Assembly: GCA_002898735.1 (NCBI GenBank)
Contig: BEHY01000004.1
Coordinates: 1 to 64,000, forward strand
Direction of reading: 5' to 3'
Length of the DNA: 64,000 bases
Source: Candidatus Thermoflexus japonica
GTDB taxonomy: Bacteria > Chloroflexota > Anaerolineae > Thermoflexales > Thermoflexaceae
The notes below the pieces were generated by a model. That model worked only from the letters and a program-made list of their open reading frames with translations. It searched no databases and had not been told where the DNA came from. Positions 33,916 through 42,714 of this stretch are shown in pieces. Position 1 is the stretch's first letter. Each line of letters begins with the position of its first letter. The translations under genes and the position numbers were made by a program.

Positions 33916-35793
33916 ATGTCCGCCTGGCTGATGGAGCTCCGTCAGGCCTTTGTGGACGCGGTTCGGATCTTCACGCTGGAGCCTCAGCAGAGCGGCCTCG
34001 GCCTGCTGGCGGACCTGCGTCGGATGGGGAGGCGGGGATGGGCGTGGATCCTTTTGCTGGGGGGGACCATCGGCCTGGCGTTCGCCCTCACGATCCCCGG
34101 GGTGGGGGCTGCCGCCCGGGCGGGGCTGGAGCGGCCGGTGGGGACGGGGCTTCTCGCCCTCTGGGTCGCCTTCCTCTGGGTGTTGCTCGTGGTCACCGCA
34201 TGGGATCTGCCGGCGGCGTTCCGGTTCCTGACCACGCTATACACCCTCTATTACATGGGCGTCCCGTTGCTCACCGGCCCCTCCCTGGGGTGGGTGCTGA
34301 TCCCGGCCTTCGCCCTTTTTCTGTTCGAGCGGACCCATCCCCGCTCGGCCCTGGAGGGGTGGCCCGGGCGGGTCCTGTGGGCGGTGGCCCTGGCCCAGTT
34401 CCCGCCCCATCCGATCCGCCCGCTGCCCCTCAGCCTGGCCCTGAAGTCCCTGATCGGGGTAGGGATCGCCGTCCTGCCCCTCTGGCAGCGCCTCCGCCTG
34501 TCCCGGAGCATCCGGGGTCTTCTCCTCGCTTCGGGATTGATCGCCCCCTATCTGGTCGTGTGGGGCGCTTCTCCCGCGGCGCTGGGGGAGGGCATCCGGG
34601 GGATGTTGCAGGCCGTATGGGGGCTGAGCGTCCCCGTCTGGCTGTGGCTGGGAGCCAACCTGGTGGAGGATGGGGCCCGCCTGGGCCGGTTCTGGAGCCG
34701 GCGGATGGGGATCCTCCAGGCGCGCCCGCACCTCTTCGGCCTTCTGCCCTTCCTGACCCTGGCCCTGGGCGTCCTGGCCCTTCCCGCCTTCTGGTCGGAG
34801 CTCTTGCTGGACTCCCTGATCCGCGCCCCGGGGCGGATGATCATGTTCTCCCTCTATCAGGAGATCTGGCATCGGATCCGCGAGTGGCCCCCGGAGGCCT
34901 ATCTGGCGGCCCGGACCGCGGTGGGGGTGCTGTTCATCCTGGGGGCAGCCGGGCTCTGGATGCGGCGGCGGATGGATCCCCTTTCGTTTGGACAGCGATA
35001 TGTGGCCCTCACCGTGGGCGCCGTGGCCTTCCTGTTTGCCTTCTATCAGGCCTTCTTCGGCGCCCTCGATCTGGATCTGCCCCAGCAATGGTGGCCGCTG
35101 CTGCTGGTGGTCCTGGCGTGGACGTGGGAGCCGTTGAAGGGCCTGCAGGAGCTGCGGGAGGACGCGGAGGACCTGCTGGAGGAGGTCGTCGCCGCCGCGC
35201 TGCTCCTGCTCACCGTGGTCATGGTCCAGCAGCTCACCGATCCCGAGGCGCTCATCCGGGCGAGCGCCCTCTGGCCGCTGCTGGGCGCCGCCGTGTGGGG
35301 GTTCCCCTATCTCGTGTTCACCGCCCTCCAGACGGCCCATGGGCTGGAGGAGGATCGCGGGATCTCCCCCGTTCGGCCCTTCCTGCTGGGCTACGGTTGG
35401 ATGGTCCCGCTAACGGCGGTCCTGCCCCTGGAGGATCGCTGGCTGCCCCCCATGGCGTTCCTGGCCGGGAGCATGCTCCTCCCGCCTCCGGAGGGCTCCC
35501 GGCTCGCCCGCTGGATGTATGGGGCCTGGATCGGCCTGGGGGCGGTGGGCTTCCGGGTGGCCCTGTGGATCGTCCCCCTGCCGGTCCTTCCTTTCGCGGG
35601 GGGATGGCTGGAGCGCCTTTACAGCCGGACCCCCGTGGAGTTCCTGAGCGCGGCGTATTTCCTTCAGGCCGCCGGGGCCCTCCTCGCGGCCCTTCCCTTC
35701 CTGGGGCTTCACGGCCCCGGGTGGCGCGGGCGGCTCGGGGGGCTCCTCGGCGCGCTCCTGTGGGGGCTCTGGGCGGTGGGAACGTCGACCTGA
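33916..35793 (+). CDS. large polytopic membrane protein, function unknown
   Basis: A 625-residue protein with roughly 13-15 hydrophobic helices and short loops. A soluble N-terminus of about 40 residues begins WLMELRQAFVDAVRIFTL. No transporter signature, ATPase motif or catalytic residues could be recognised. It begins 10 nt after the WD40 gene (GAGGGGG before the ATG), so translationally close. It could be the membrane core of a complex with its neighbours. Confidence 0.65.
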   Translation: MSAWLMELRQAFVDAVRIFTLEPQQSGLGLLADLRRMGRRGWAWILLLGGTIGLAFALTIPGVGAAARAGLERPVGTGLLALWVAFLWVLLVVTAWDLPAAFRFLTTLYTLYYMGVPLLTGPSLGWVLIPAFALFLFERTHPRSALEGWPGRVLWAVALAQFPPHPIRPLPLSLALKSLIGVGIAVLPLWQRLRLSRSIRGLLLASGLIAPYLVVWGASPAALGEGIRGMLQAVWGLSVPVWLWLGANLVEDGARLGRFWSRRMGILQARPHLFGLLPFLTLALGVLALPAFWSELLLDSLIRAPGRMIMFSLYQEIWHRIREWPPEAYLAARTAVGVLFILGAAGLWMRRRMDPLSFGQRYVALTVGAVAFLFAFYQAFFGALDLDLPQQWWPLLLVVLAWTWEPLKGLQELREDAEDLLEEVVAAALLLLTVVMVQQLTDPEALIRASALWPLLGAAVWGFPYLVFTALQTAHGLEEDRGISPVRPFLLGYGWMVPLTAVLPLEDRWLPPMAFLAGSMLLPPPEGSRLARWMYGAWIGLGAVGFRVALWIVPLPVLPFAGGWLERLYSRTPVEFLSAAYFLQAAGALLAALPFLGLHGPGWRGRLGGLLGALLWGLWAVGTST

Positions 35794-35910
35794 TCCGGCG
35801 GCCCGGCCGTTCGGATCGCGGGGTGGGCTGTCGAAGTCGCGCCTGTCCGGTTCCCATGGTTGCCCGTTATGAGCGGGTCGAATCCAACGGGATGCGCTCT
35901 GGAGGCTTGG

Positions 35911-36114
35911 ATGACCGGAACGGAACCCACGCCCCATCGGCGGGTCATGCGGATCTACGTGGTGCAGCTCTTCCAGGAGCCCGACGGGGCGCTCCACGGC
36001 CGGGTGACGGATCCGGCCACCATGCGCCAGTGGGTCTTCCGGGACCTCGGGGATCTGCCGCGCATCCTCCGGCTGTGGATGGAAGGTCCCCCGGCGGCGT
36101 CATCGGAGGGTTGA
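35911..36114 (+). CDS. small protein of unknown function
   Basis: A 67-residue soluble protein (MRIYVVQLFQEPDGALHGRVTDPATMRQWVFRD is its central part in three pieces). It has the look of a small beta-rich domain, as in other short Chloroflexota proteins of unknown role. ATG 35911 has GGAGG at the right distance. Last gene of the operon; converges on the PrsW genes. Confidence 0.55.
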   Translation: MTGTEPTPHRRVMRIYVVQLFQEPDGALHGRVTDPATMRQWVFRDLGDLPRILRLWMEGPPAASSEG

Positions 36115-36240
36115 GGGAGGGATGGAGAGGATGGCTCGTGGGCGAACGATATCCAGCCCGGAGGTGGCCCTTCCGGGAAAGATCCCTGGCCGGGAAAGGC
36201 CACCTCCCTCAGGCGGGGATCTGATCGCTTCTGGGACCTT

Positions 36241-37272
36241 TCAAGAGGTTTGCGCCGCCGTCCCGATCTCCCGGCGCAGGGCCTCCCGCAGGCGCTGGAT
36301 CTCCGGTTCCCACCGGGATTCCCCGAGGGCGATTCGCTGGTGCTTGCGGAAGGCCAGCTCCGTCGCCAGCGCATAGATCCGCCCGAGCCGCCAGAAGGTC
36401 GCCATATCCCCCCGCAGCAACGCCCCCCACCGTCCGCCGATCCGCCCGAAGATCGAGGCGCATTGCCGGTAGAGGGCCTCCGGGAGCACCCCGGCGCTCA
36501 CTTCCTCCCGAAGATACTGCTGCAGCCAGCGCCGCTCCCGCGTCAGCCCGTAGAGGGCGATGGCGAAGATCAGCAGCGCCCCCAGCCAGTCGAAAGGAAC
36601 CCATAGCAGGCAGAACAGGAGGGCTCCAGTGGCTTCGGTCAGGGTGGCTACGGTGTTATGCAGGGCATGGAAGGCCATGGCTCCACCCCATCCCAGGACG
36701 GGAGCGGCGAGGCGGATCGGCGTCGCGCGCGACAGGCGGGCGGCGGCGAAGCCCAGGCCGGTGAGGGCCGTGTAGGCCGCGTGGTTCAGGCCGAAGATGA
36801 CGGCCCGGCCGATGAAATTGCCGAGCATCCCGGACAGCCCGCCCTCAGAAGCAGCGCCCAGGAAGTAGAAGACGTTCTCTGTGGCGGCGAAGCCGAAGCC
36901 CACCAGGGAGCCGTAGAGGAAGCCGTCGTAGAGGCTGTCGATCTCCCGGCGATACAGGAGGAAAAGCAGGAGGACGAAGAGGCCCTTGAAGAGCTCTTCA
37001 GTGAAGGGGGCAACGAGAATGCCGCCCAGCGCGCTGCCCGCGCCCTGCCCGAGAGCCGCGCCGAGGACGGCGACGGTCGGCACCTGGGCGCAGAGGGACA
37101 GCAATACGGTGGGGATGCTGCCCCAGAGGAAAGCGACCCCGATCAGCCAGAGGGGCTCCTTCTCGAAGCGATCGAACCACCAGGCGAACGCCGCGTAGAG
37201 AACCATCGGGCCGAAAGCCAGCGGCGGCGCCAGACAGAGCGCGATCAGGGGGAATCCGCCTTGACTCTCCAT
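36241..37272 (-). CDS. PrsW-family glutamic intramembrane protease
   Basis: A 343-residue protein, about 8 membrane helices and a 100-residue soluble tail. All PrsW motifs are present: E92-E93-x-x-K96 (TEELFKG), D116 (IDSLYDGFLYG), E132-N133 (FGFAATENVFYF), H164 (GLNHAAYTALTG) and H202 with N206 (FHALHNT). In Bacillus PrsW cleaves an anti-sigma factor in the membrane. Start ATG 37272 follows CCGGAGG. It is third in the minus-strand operon behind the copy-3 direct repeat. Substrate unknown; the anchored proteins nearby are candidates by location. Confidence 0.88.
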   Translation of the reverse strand: MESQGGFPLIALCLAPPLAFGPMVLYAAFAWWFDRFEKEPLWLIGVAFLWGSIPTVLLSLCAQVPTVAVLGAALGQGAGSALGGILVAPFTEELFKGLFVLLLFLLYRREIDSLYDGFLYGSLVGFGFAATENVFYFLGAASEGGLSGMLGNFIGRAVIFGLNHAAYTALTGLGFAAARLSRATPIRLAAPVLGWGGAMAFHALHNTVATLTEATGALLFCLLWVPFDWLGALLIFAIALYGLTRERRWLQQYLREEVSAGVLPEALYRQCASIFGRIGGRWGALLRGDMATFWRLGRIYALATELAFRKHQRIALGESRWEPEIQRLREALRREIGTAAQTS

Positions 37273-37309
37273 CGCCAGCCTCCGGACGTAAAGGATGAGC
37301 CCTGAATCC

Positions 37310-38284
37310 TTATGGGGTGAGGCGGCGCAGGACTTCCCGCAGGCGCTGGATCTCGCTCTCCCACCGGGCCTCGCCGAGGGTCGCCCGCTGGTGCTTGCGG
37401 AAGGCCAGCTCGGCGGCGACCTGGAGCTGCTGCCCGCGCCGCCGCCAGGCTGTCGTGTCGCCCCGGAGGAGCGGACCCCACCGGTAGGCGAGCCAGCCGA
37501 TCGGCGAGCGAAGGGTTTCATACAGGGCCGCCGGGAGGACGCCGGCGGAGACTTCCTCCGTCAGATAGCGGGCGATCCAGGCCCGCTCTCGCCCCATCCC
37601 GTAGACCACGATCCCGATGAGCAGCAGAACCCCCAGGGCGTTCACCAGCGTCCGCAGCCCGGCCAGCCCCGGGTTCCAGAGGGTGGGGACGATGGCCAGC
37701 TCCCGCAGGCTGTGGAAACCGATCGCCGCCAGAAGGCCCAGCACCGGCCACGCCCACCGGGAGGGTCCCCGGCTCAACCGCGCCGCGGCGAGCCCCAGGC
37801 TGATCCACGCCGTGAAGAACGCCTGCGCCAGGCCCAGCACGGCGGTCCGCCCCAGGGCCTCGCCCAGGCCCCAGCCCCGGGCCGGGGCCCCCAGGATCGT
37901 GTCCGCGGCCGCGAAGGCGAAGCCGGTCAGCGCGCCGTAAAGGAAGCCATCGTAGAGGCTATCGATCTCCCGGGCATACAGCAGGAAGAACCCCAGAAGG
38001 AACAGGCCCTTGACGATCTCCTCCAGCGCCGGCAGCAGAACGGCGTTCCCCCAGGCCCCCGCGGTCAGCGGATTGACGAACGTTGCCCCTCCGGCGAGAA
38101 CGAGGGGGCGCAGCAGGACGATGGCCATCGCGGAGAGGCTGCCCCAGAGGGTGGCCACCCCCATCAGGGACAGCGGCTCCTTTTCGTAACGATCGAACCA
38201 CCACAGCACCCCTGCGAAAAGGGCGGTGGGGATCAGCGCGCCCACGATCGCGACCCCCAGCGCCGCGATCCCGGATGCAGCCAT
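37310..38284 (-). CDS. PrsW-like paralogue with altered catalytic motifs
   Basis: A 324-residue paralogue of the next gene, sharing the WWFDRxEKEP start, E88-E89-x-x-K92 (LEEIVKG), the IDSLYDGFLYG stretch and the same C-terminal tail (AFRKHQR). The EN pair is replaced by D128-T129 (FAAADTILG), the histidine of motif 3 by Q154 (GLAQAFFTAW) and the asparagine of motif 4 by E195 (FHSLRE). It may be a pseudoprotease or a regulatory partner of the intact copy. Start follows GGAGGTGTGCG. Confidence 0.85.
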   Translation of the reverse strand: MAASGIAALGVAIVGALIPTALFAGVLWWFDRYEKEPLSLMGVATLWGSLSAMAIVLLRPLVLAGGATFVNPLTAGAWGNAVLLPALEEIVKGLFLLGFFLLYAREIDSLYDGFLYGALTGFAFAAADTILGAPARGWGLGEALGRTAVLGLAQAFFTAWISLGLAAARLSRGPSRWAWPVLGLLAAIGFHSLRELAIVPTLWNPGLAGLRTLVNALGVLLLIGIVVYGMGRERAWIARYLTEEVSAGVLPAALYETLRSPIGWLAYRWGPLLRGDTTAWRRRGQQLQVAAELAFRKHQRATLGEARWESEIQRLREVLRRLTP

Positions 38285-38310
38285 CGCACACCTCCTTTCC
38301 GTGCCCTCTC

Positions 38311-39171
38311 TCAGCGGGCGGCATAGGTGAACACATACAGGTAAGTGTAGTTCCCCGTGTCGACGATGTAGCCGGCGAACTTCAGGGTCCTGTCCTCCCG
38401 ATAGGCCTCAAAGGCCAGGCTCCCGCTGCTGTGGCTGTAGTAGCCCGGCTCGTTCACCACGCCGTCCTGATCGAAATCCGTGTCGATCAGCGCATACTGG
38501 AACGGCGTGTAGATCGGCTGGGCGCCCTGGGCGCTGACCATAATCCCCTGGAACCCCTGCACGCCGGGGAAGAAGGGGCACGGGAAGAGGGTGTAACCCG
38601 GTTGATCCACCAGGGAGCAATCCGGGTTCACCCGCAGGCTGCCGAAGGGGAACTGGACCTGGATGCTTCTGTCCCCCATACTGCGGACCTCCATCGTTGA
38701 TCCGACCCCGGAGGTCAGCGGCCGGCACTGGTTGGCGTTCACATCACAGGTGTAGCCGCCCGTCTGAACCAGGGTGAACCCTCCACCGCCCGCTGCGCCG
38801 GAAGGCCCCTGGGGGGGCATCCCTGAGGATCCACCGGGGCCGATCTGGGGCCCGCCGCCCATCGGCCCGCCGCCGGGCCCACCCGGCATGGGGGCCACCG
38901 GCTCACCGGGGCCGCCTCCCGGGCCGCCGCCTGCGGGGCCCCCTCCGCCGGGCCCACCGCCTGGAATACCCGGTGTGCCGGCCGGCCGAACAGCCGGGGT
39001 GGCCGGCCGCCCGGCGGGCTGGTTCTGCCGCCCGAGGGCCAGGAGGCCTATCCCGCACACCACCAGGCCGAGGATCGCCAGCCCGAGGAGCAGCAATCCG
39101 GCGCAGCCCCCGCCCACCAGCCACGGCAGCCGGCTTCCTCCCGAAGATCCGGATGGCTCCATGTTCGACAT
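38311..39171 (-). CDS. anchored protein with Gly/Pro-rich stalk, function unknown
   Basis: A 286-residue protein. One membrane helix (about 15-46) precedes a long Gly/Pro-rich stalk (50-130) and a C-terminal globular domain (about 131-286) with C142, C148, C184 and C197, DTDFDQDGVVNEPGYYS and a final YLYVFTYAAR. The DxDxDG-like acidic stretch could bind calcium. The domain is not recognised. The ATG at 39171 follows CAGGAGGG. It is the first gene behind the copy-3 direct repeat and could be a PrsW substrate or sensor; both are inferences. Confidence 0.65.
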   Translation of the reverse strand: MSNMEPSGSSGGSRLPWLVGGGCAGLLLLGLAILGLVVCGIGLLALGRQNQPAGRPATPAVRPAGTPGIPGGGPGGGGPAGGGPGGGPGEPVAPMPGGPGGGPMGGGPQIGPGGSSGMPPQGPSGAAGGGGFTLVQTGGYTCDVNANQCRPLTSGVGSTMEVRSMGDRSIQVQFPFGSLRVNPDCSLVDQPGYTLFPCPFFPGVQGFQGIMVSAQGAQPIYTPFQYALIDTDFDQDGVVNEPGYYSHSSGSLAFEAYREDRTLKFAGYIVDTGNYTYLYVFTYAAR

Positions 39172-39218
39172 CGCGCCCTCCTGAGGAGTTCAGGGTTTTT
39201 TCCCGAATGGCTGAAAAC

Positions 39219-39252
39219 AGGATAGGCCATGGCTGGGAACAATCTGTGAACA
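39219..39252 (-). promoter_or_regulatory. direct-repeat regulatory element, copy 3
   Basis: On the minus strand TGTTCACA (39252-39245), three bases, TGTTCCCA (39241-39234), then 9 bases and TATCCT (39224-39219). It faces the 39171-36241 operon and lies 48 nt upstream of its first start. Identical arrangement to copies 1 and 2, each oriented towards its downstream gene. Confidence 0.68.
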
Positions 39253-39339
39253 GCGGCGTTCTCCCCAGGAGCCTTACCGGAACAACCGGGGCGTCGAAGG
39301 GGTTCTTCAATCTCCCAGGGGGAGAGAAGCCCGGGGGAT

Positions 39340-42300
39340 TTAGATCGGCTCGCCCCGGCGGAGGCGCTCGGCGAGCCAGCGGGTGAGCGGGGAGGGAGCG
39401 GCCTGGAGCTCCCGACGGAGGGCTTCCACCGCCTGTTCGTAGATCCGGAGGGCCCGCGCCCGCTGTCCCTGGCGGGCCCAGGCCCGCATCAGGACGTGAT
39501 AGCCTTCCTCCAGCCAGGGCGCCTCTTCCACCGCACGCTCCGCCCAGCGGATGGCGGCGTCCAGCTCCTGGAGGACCAGCGCGTCCTCGGCCAGCGCCTG
39601 GGCGGCCTCCGTCCGCAGGGATCGCCAGCGCTCCTGATGGGGGATCAGCCACGCCTCATAGGGGAAGCCGGGCAGCAGCAGCGGCCACCCCTCCAGACGC
39701 CCGGCCAGCCTCGTCCACGCCTCCCGGGACATCGGGCGCGCGGCCAGGGCCTGGCGGATCTCCGTCTCCATCCGCTCGACATCGACTTCCACCACATCGT
39801 GCGGGTCGAAGCGCAGGGCTTCCCCCTCAATGGCGAAATATCGGAAAGGCCCTTTGGGGCGCATGGCGGGCTCCAGGACCTGATGGAGCCAGGAGAACAA
39901 CCGCCGGAAGATCTCCTCGGCGTCTTCCGGATCCCGCTCCGGCCACAGGTCCTCCAGGATGCGCTCCCGGGGGAGCCACCGGCGCCGATGGAGGGCGAAG
40001 TATTGCAGAAGCCGGGCCACCGCCGGTCGGGGCCAGATGGACTCCGGGAGGAGCTGCCCCCCCCGCCGGACCTCAAAGCGGCCGAGCAGCCGGATCTCGA
40101 GGGGCGGCGGCGGCAGGGATTCGAGGAACTGCAGGGCGTTCTCCAGGGTCTGACGGACCGTGGGATGGCGCTCCCGGTTCAGGGCTTCGTAAAGGAGGGG
40201 CATCGCGGCCTCCTCCCGGGTGGCCGCCAGGGCGCGGGCCGCCGCGCGGCGAACCCGTTCCCGGGGATCCCGCAACAGCCCCTGGAGGGCCGGGAGCGCA
40301 CGCAGGCCGCCCAGAGCCCGGATGGCCTCGTCCTCGCGGATTCCTTCTTTCAGACAGAGGAGCCAGAACGCCATGCCCAGCTCCGGATCGCGGGCGGACA
40401 GACGGTCCTCCCGTCCGAGCCAGCGGAGCGCCGCCTGGAGGTGGCGGCGCCAGCGGGGATCCCCGACCGCGTGGGCCTGAAGGGCACGCAGCGCCCGAAG
40501 TCGGACGAAGGACGCTCCCGCCCGCATGGCGATCAGCGCCTCCACGGCCGGATGGGCCTCCGCACGCCCCAGGGCCTGAGCAGCCAGATCCCGTTCCAGG
40601 GCGACCAGGGCCCGGGCGAGGGGAGCGCCGTCGAGCCGCGGGAGCGCCCGCTCCGCGATCCGGATCGCTTCCTCGGGGCGTCCCTGCCGACGGGCCTGCC
40701 AGGCCTGCGCCTGGGCCAGGAAGCCTTCCCGCTCAGGATGCCCGCGGACCAGGATCTCCGCATGGGTCAGGGCGGAGGCGGCCTCCTCCCATTGTCCCCG
40801 GCCGATGGCGCCCATCGCCCGACACCACCAGAACCAGAAATCGTTGCTGGCCTGGCCCTCCTCCACCTCTCGCGTCAGGATCTCGATCTCCCCGAGGATC
40901 CGTTCCAGCTCCGCCCAGGCCCCCTGTTCGATCGCGAGCATCGCCCATCCGATAAGATGGGTGATCCGTTGCGCTGGCCGTCCCTCGTAGGAAGAGGCGT
41001 TGGCGGCGAGCAGCGCCCGCGCCTCCCCGAAACGCCCGGCGGGGATCTCCACGCCCACCGCCCGGTTGTGGCGGAGGAAGACCGGGTAATGGGGATCCCC
41101 CAGCTCCTCCGCCAGGGCCATCGCCTCCCGATAGAGCCGGCGGGCTTCGTGGAGGCGCCCCAGGCCGGTGCAGGCATCGGCGGCCGTTTTCAGCAGTCGC
41201 ATGCGGAGAGCGGGAGAGCGAACCTCGCGGAGCCCGTGGGTGCTCCAGGCCAGGCTTTCCGCGAATCGGCCCTCGATGTAGAGCACCGAGGCCAGCATCA
41301 GGGCGGCCTGATCCCGGAGCGCGGCGTCCTTTTGCTGCTCCGCCCACGTCAGCACCTCCCGGAGGATGGCGCGGCCTTCTTCCCAGTGGCCGGCCCGATG
41401 CAGCTCCTTGCCCAGGCGGAGCATCAGATCCGGAGCATCCCGCCGCGCGGGCTCGCCGAGGCTCATCACCCAGCGCTGGAACGTCCGCCGCCGTCCCCGA
41501 TCCCAGATGAAGGCATCCGGCAGGGTCCGCAGCAGCCGGACCGCCTCGGCCTCCAATCCCCCCGCCAGCGCGTGTTCGATGGCCATCTCCAGATCCCCCT
41601 GCCCTTCGAACCAGGCCATCGCTCGGGCGAACAGCGGGGGAAGCGGCTCCGGCCCGTGGCGCAGCAGGAACTCCCGGAATAACTCGTGGTAACGCCAGCG
41701 ATCCGGGGGGGTGGCGGGCTCCAGGAACAGCCGACGCCGTTGAGCTTCCGCGAGCAGGTTTGGAAGCTGGGCCTGGAGCTCCGGATGGTCTTCGAGGAGC
41801 GCTGCGGCCAGGTTGAGGTTGAACATCAGGGGAACCGCGGTACGGAAGAGAAAGGCCCGGAGCGCTTCCGGAAGGGTTCGAAGCAGGGAACGCGCCAGCT
41901 CCTCGAACAGCTGATTCTGGGCTTCCGGCCAGCGCTCCGGGAGCGGGCGGTTCGCATCGGGCTGCGCGAGGAGCGCGATCACGATCGGCCAGCCCCGGGT
42001 GCGGGCATGGATCTGAGCCGCCGTCTCCCGATCCACCCCGAGGGCTCTGGCGATCTCGGGGATCGAAAAGGCCAGCTCCGCCTCCGTGAGCCAGGTCTGC
42101 GGGAAGGGGGCCTCGCAGAGAAGCTCCGGGATCCAGCGTCCGGCGATCACCCAGCGATCCGGAGCCCGGGCGATGGCCTCCCGGAGATCCTGCAGGGCTT
42201 CCGGGCCATCGGCGAGGAGATGGACATCGTCGAGGAGACAGAAACGGGACTGTTGCAGCGACGCCAGCGCCTCCTGCAGGTTCGCGGGATCGATCGCCGA

Positions 42301-42486
42301 GGGGGACAGCGGGAGATACCGGCTGCCGGGGAGGTGGAGCTCCAGGGACCGCAGGAGCATGCTCTTGCCATAGCCGGGCGGCGCGGCAACCCATACCGCT
42401 CCCTGATGCAGCCCCTCCTGGATTCGCCGGATCAGATGCGGACGGATCGGAAAAACTGTCAGGAATCTGTTCCCTTCCATCTCCAT
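39340..42486 (-). CDS. STAND-ATPase transcriptional regulator with HEAT-like repeats and C-terminal BTAD/OmpR-type module
   Basis: A 1048-residue MalT/SARP-like regulator. The N-terminal NTPase has Walker A APPGYGKS (35-42) and a Walker B-like CLLDDVHLL. Helical TPR-like repeats follow to about 640, then HEAT-like units (LPALQGLLRDPRERVRRAAARAL, then MPLLYEALNRERHPTVRQTL). At the C-terminus an OmpR-type winged helix (EIRLLGRFEVRRGG to ILEDLWPERDPEDAEE) is joined to a BTAD domain (VEVDVERMETEIRQAL). The winged helix near the C-terminus, in place of LuxR HTH, is typical of SARP-like activators, which bind direct repeats with 11-bp period. Three such repeats lie nearby. Ligand unknown. Confidence 0.85.
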   Translation of the reverse strand: MEMEGNRFLTVFPIRPHLIRRIQEGLHQGAVWVAAPPGYGKSMLLRSLELHLPGSRYLPLSPSAIDPANLQEALASLQQSRFCLLDDVHLLADGPEALQDLREAIARAPDRWVIAGRWIPELLCEAPFPQTWLTEAELAFSIPEIARALGVDRETAAQIHARTRGWPIVIALLAQPDANRPLPERWPEAQNQLFEELARSLLRTLPEALRAFLFRTAVPLMFNLNLAAALLEDHPELQAQLPNLLAEAQRRRLFLEPATPPDRWRYHELFREFLLRHGPEPLPPLFARAMAWFEGQGDLEMAIEHALAGGLEAEAVRLLRTLPDAFIWDRGRRRTFQRWVMSLGEPARRDAPDLMLRLGKELHRAGHWEEGRAILREVLTWAEQQKDAALRDQAALMLASVLYIEGRFAESLAWSTHGLREVRSPALRMRLLKTAADACTGLGRLHEARRLYREAMALAEELGDPHYPVFLRHNRAVGVEIPAGRFGEARALLAANASSYEGRPAQRITHLIGWAMLAIEQGAWAELERILGEIEILTREVEEGQASNDFWFWWCRAMGAIGRGQWEEAASALTHAEILVRGHPEREGFLAQAQAWQARRQGRPEEAIRIAERALPRLDGAPLARALVALERDLAAQALGRAEAHPAVEALIAMRAGASFVRLRALRALQAHAVGDPRWRRHLQAALRWLGREDRLSARDPELGMAFWLLCLKEGIREDEAIRALGGLRALPALQGLLRDPRERVRRAAARALAATREEAAMPLLYEALNRERHPTVRQTLENALQFLESLPPPPLEIRLLGRFEVRRGGQLLPESIWPRPAVARLLQYFALHRRRWLPRERILEDLWPERDPEDAEEIFRRLFSWLHQVLEPAMRPKGPFRYFAIEGEALRFDPHDVVEVDVERMETEIRQALAARPMSREAWTRLAGRLEGWPLLLPGFPYEAWLIPHQERWRSLRTEAAQALAEDALVLQELDAAIRWAERAVEEAPWLEEGYHVLMRAWARQGQRARALRIYEQAVEALRRELQAAPSPLTRWLAERLRRGEPI

Positions 42487-42714
42487 CCCTGGGCCCCTCC
42501 AGGGTCAGAACCGGCGAACGATTCGTCGCCCTCGAAAACTTCGCCCGCGAGAGCCGTCATAAGGGTCCGCTGCGCTTTCCGCAGGCCCCCCGGATCGCGC
42601 GGCTCGTTTTGATTATATAACCGATCAATTCGGCCGATCTCACCGGGATGCGGTTCTCAGGAGCCTGCGGGGGATGAGCGCCGCCCCGATCGGCTTCAGG
42701 ATCGGAACAGGGGA

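Noticed and set aside
36150-36210. Inverted TGGCC-TTCC sequence between the convergent operons as a terminator
   Set aside because: Arms contain mismatches and no T tract is present on either strand.
37310-38284. Second PrsW-like gene as a pseudogene
   Set aside because: The frame is intact, has a good start and keeps the paralogue's length and tail, so it looks maintained; only the catalytic motifs differ.
39496-41682. 728-residue plus-strand frame opposite the BTAD regulator
   Set aside because: Antisense shadow of a gene with Walker and winged-helix motifs; no Shine-Dalgarno or family signature.
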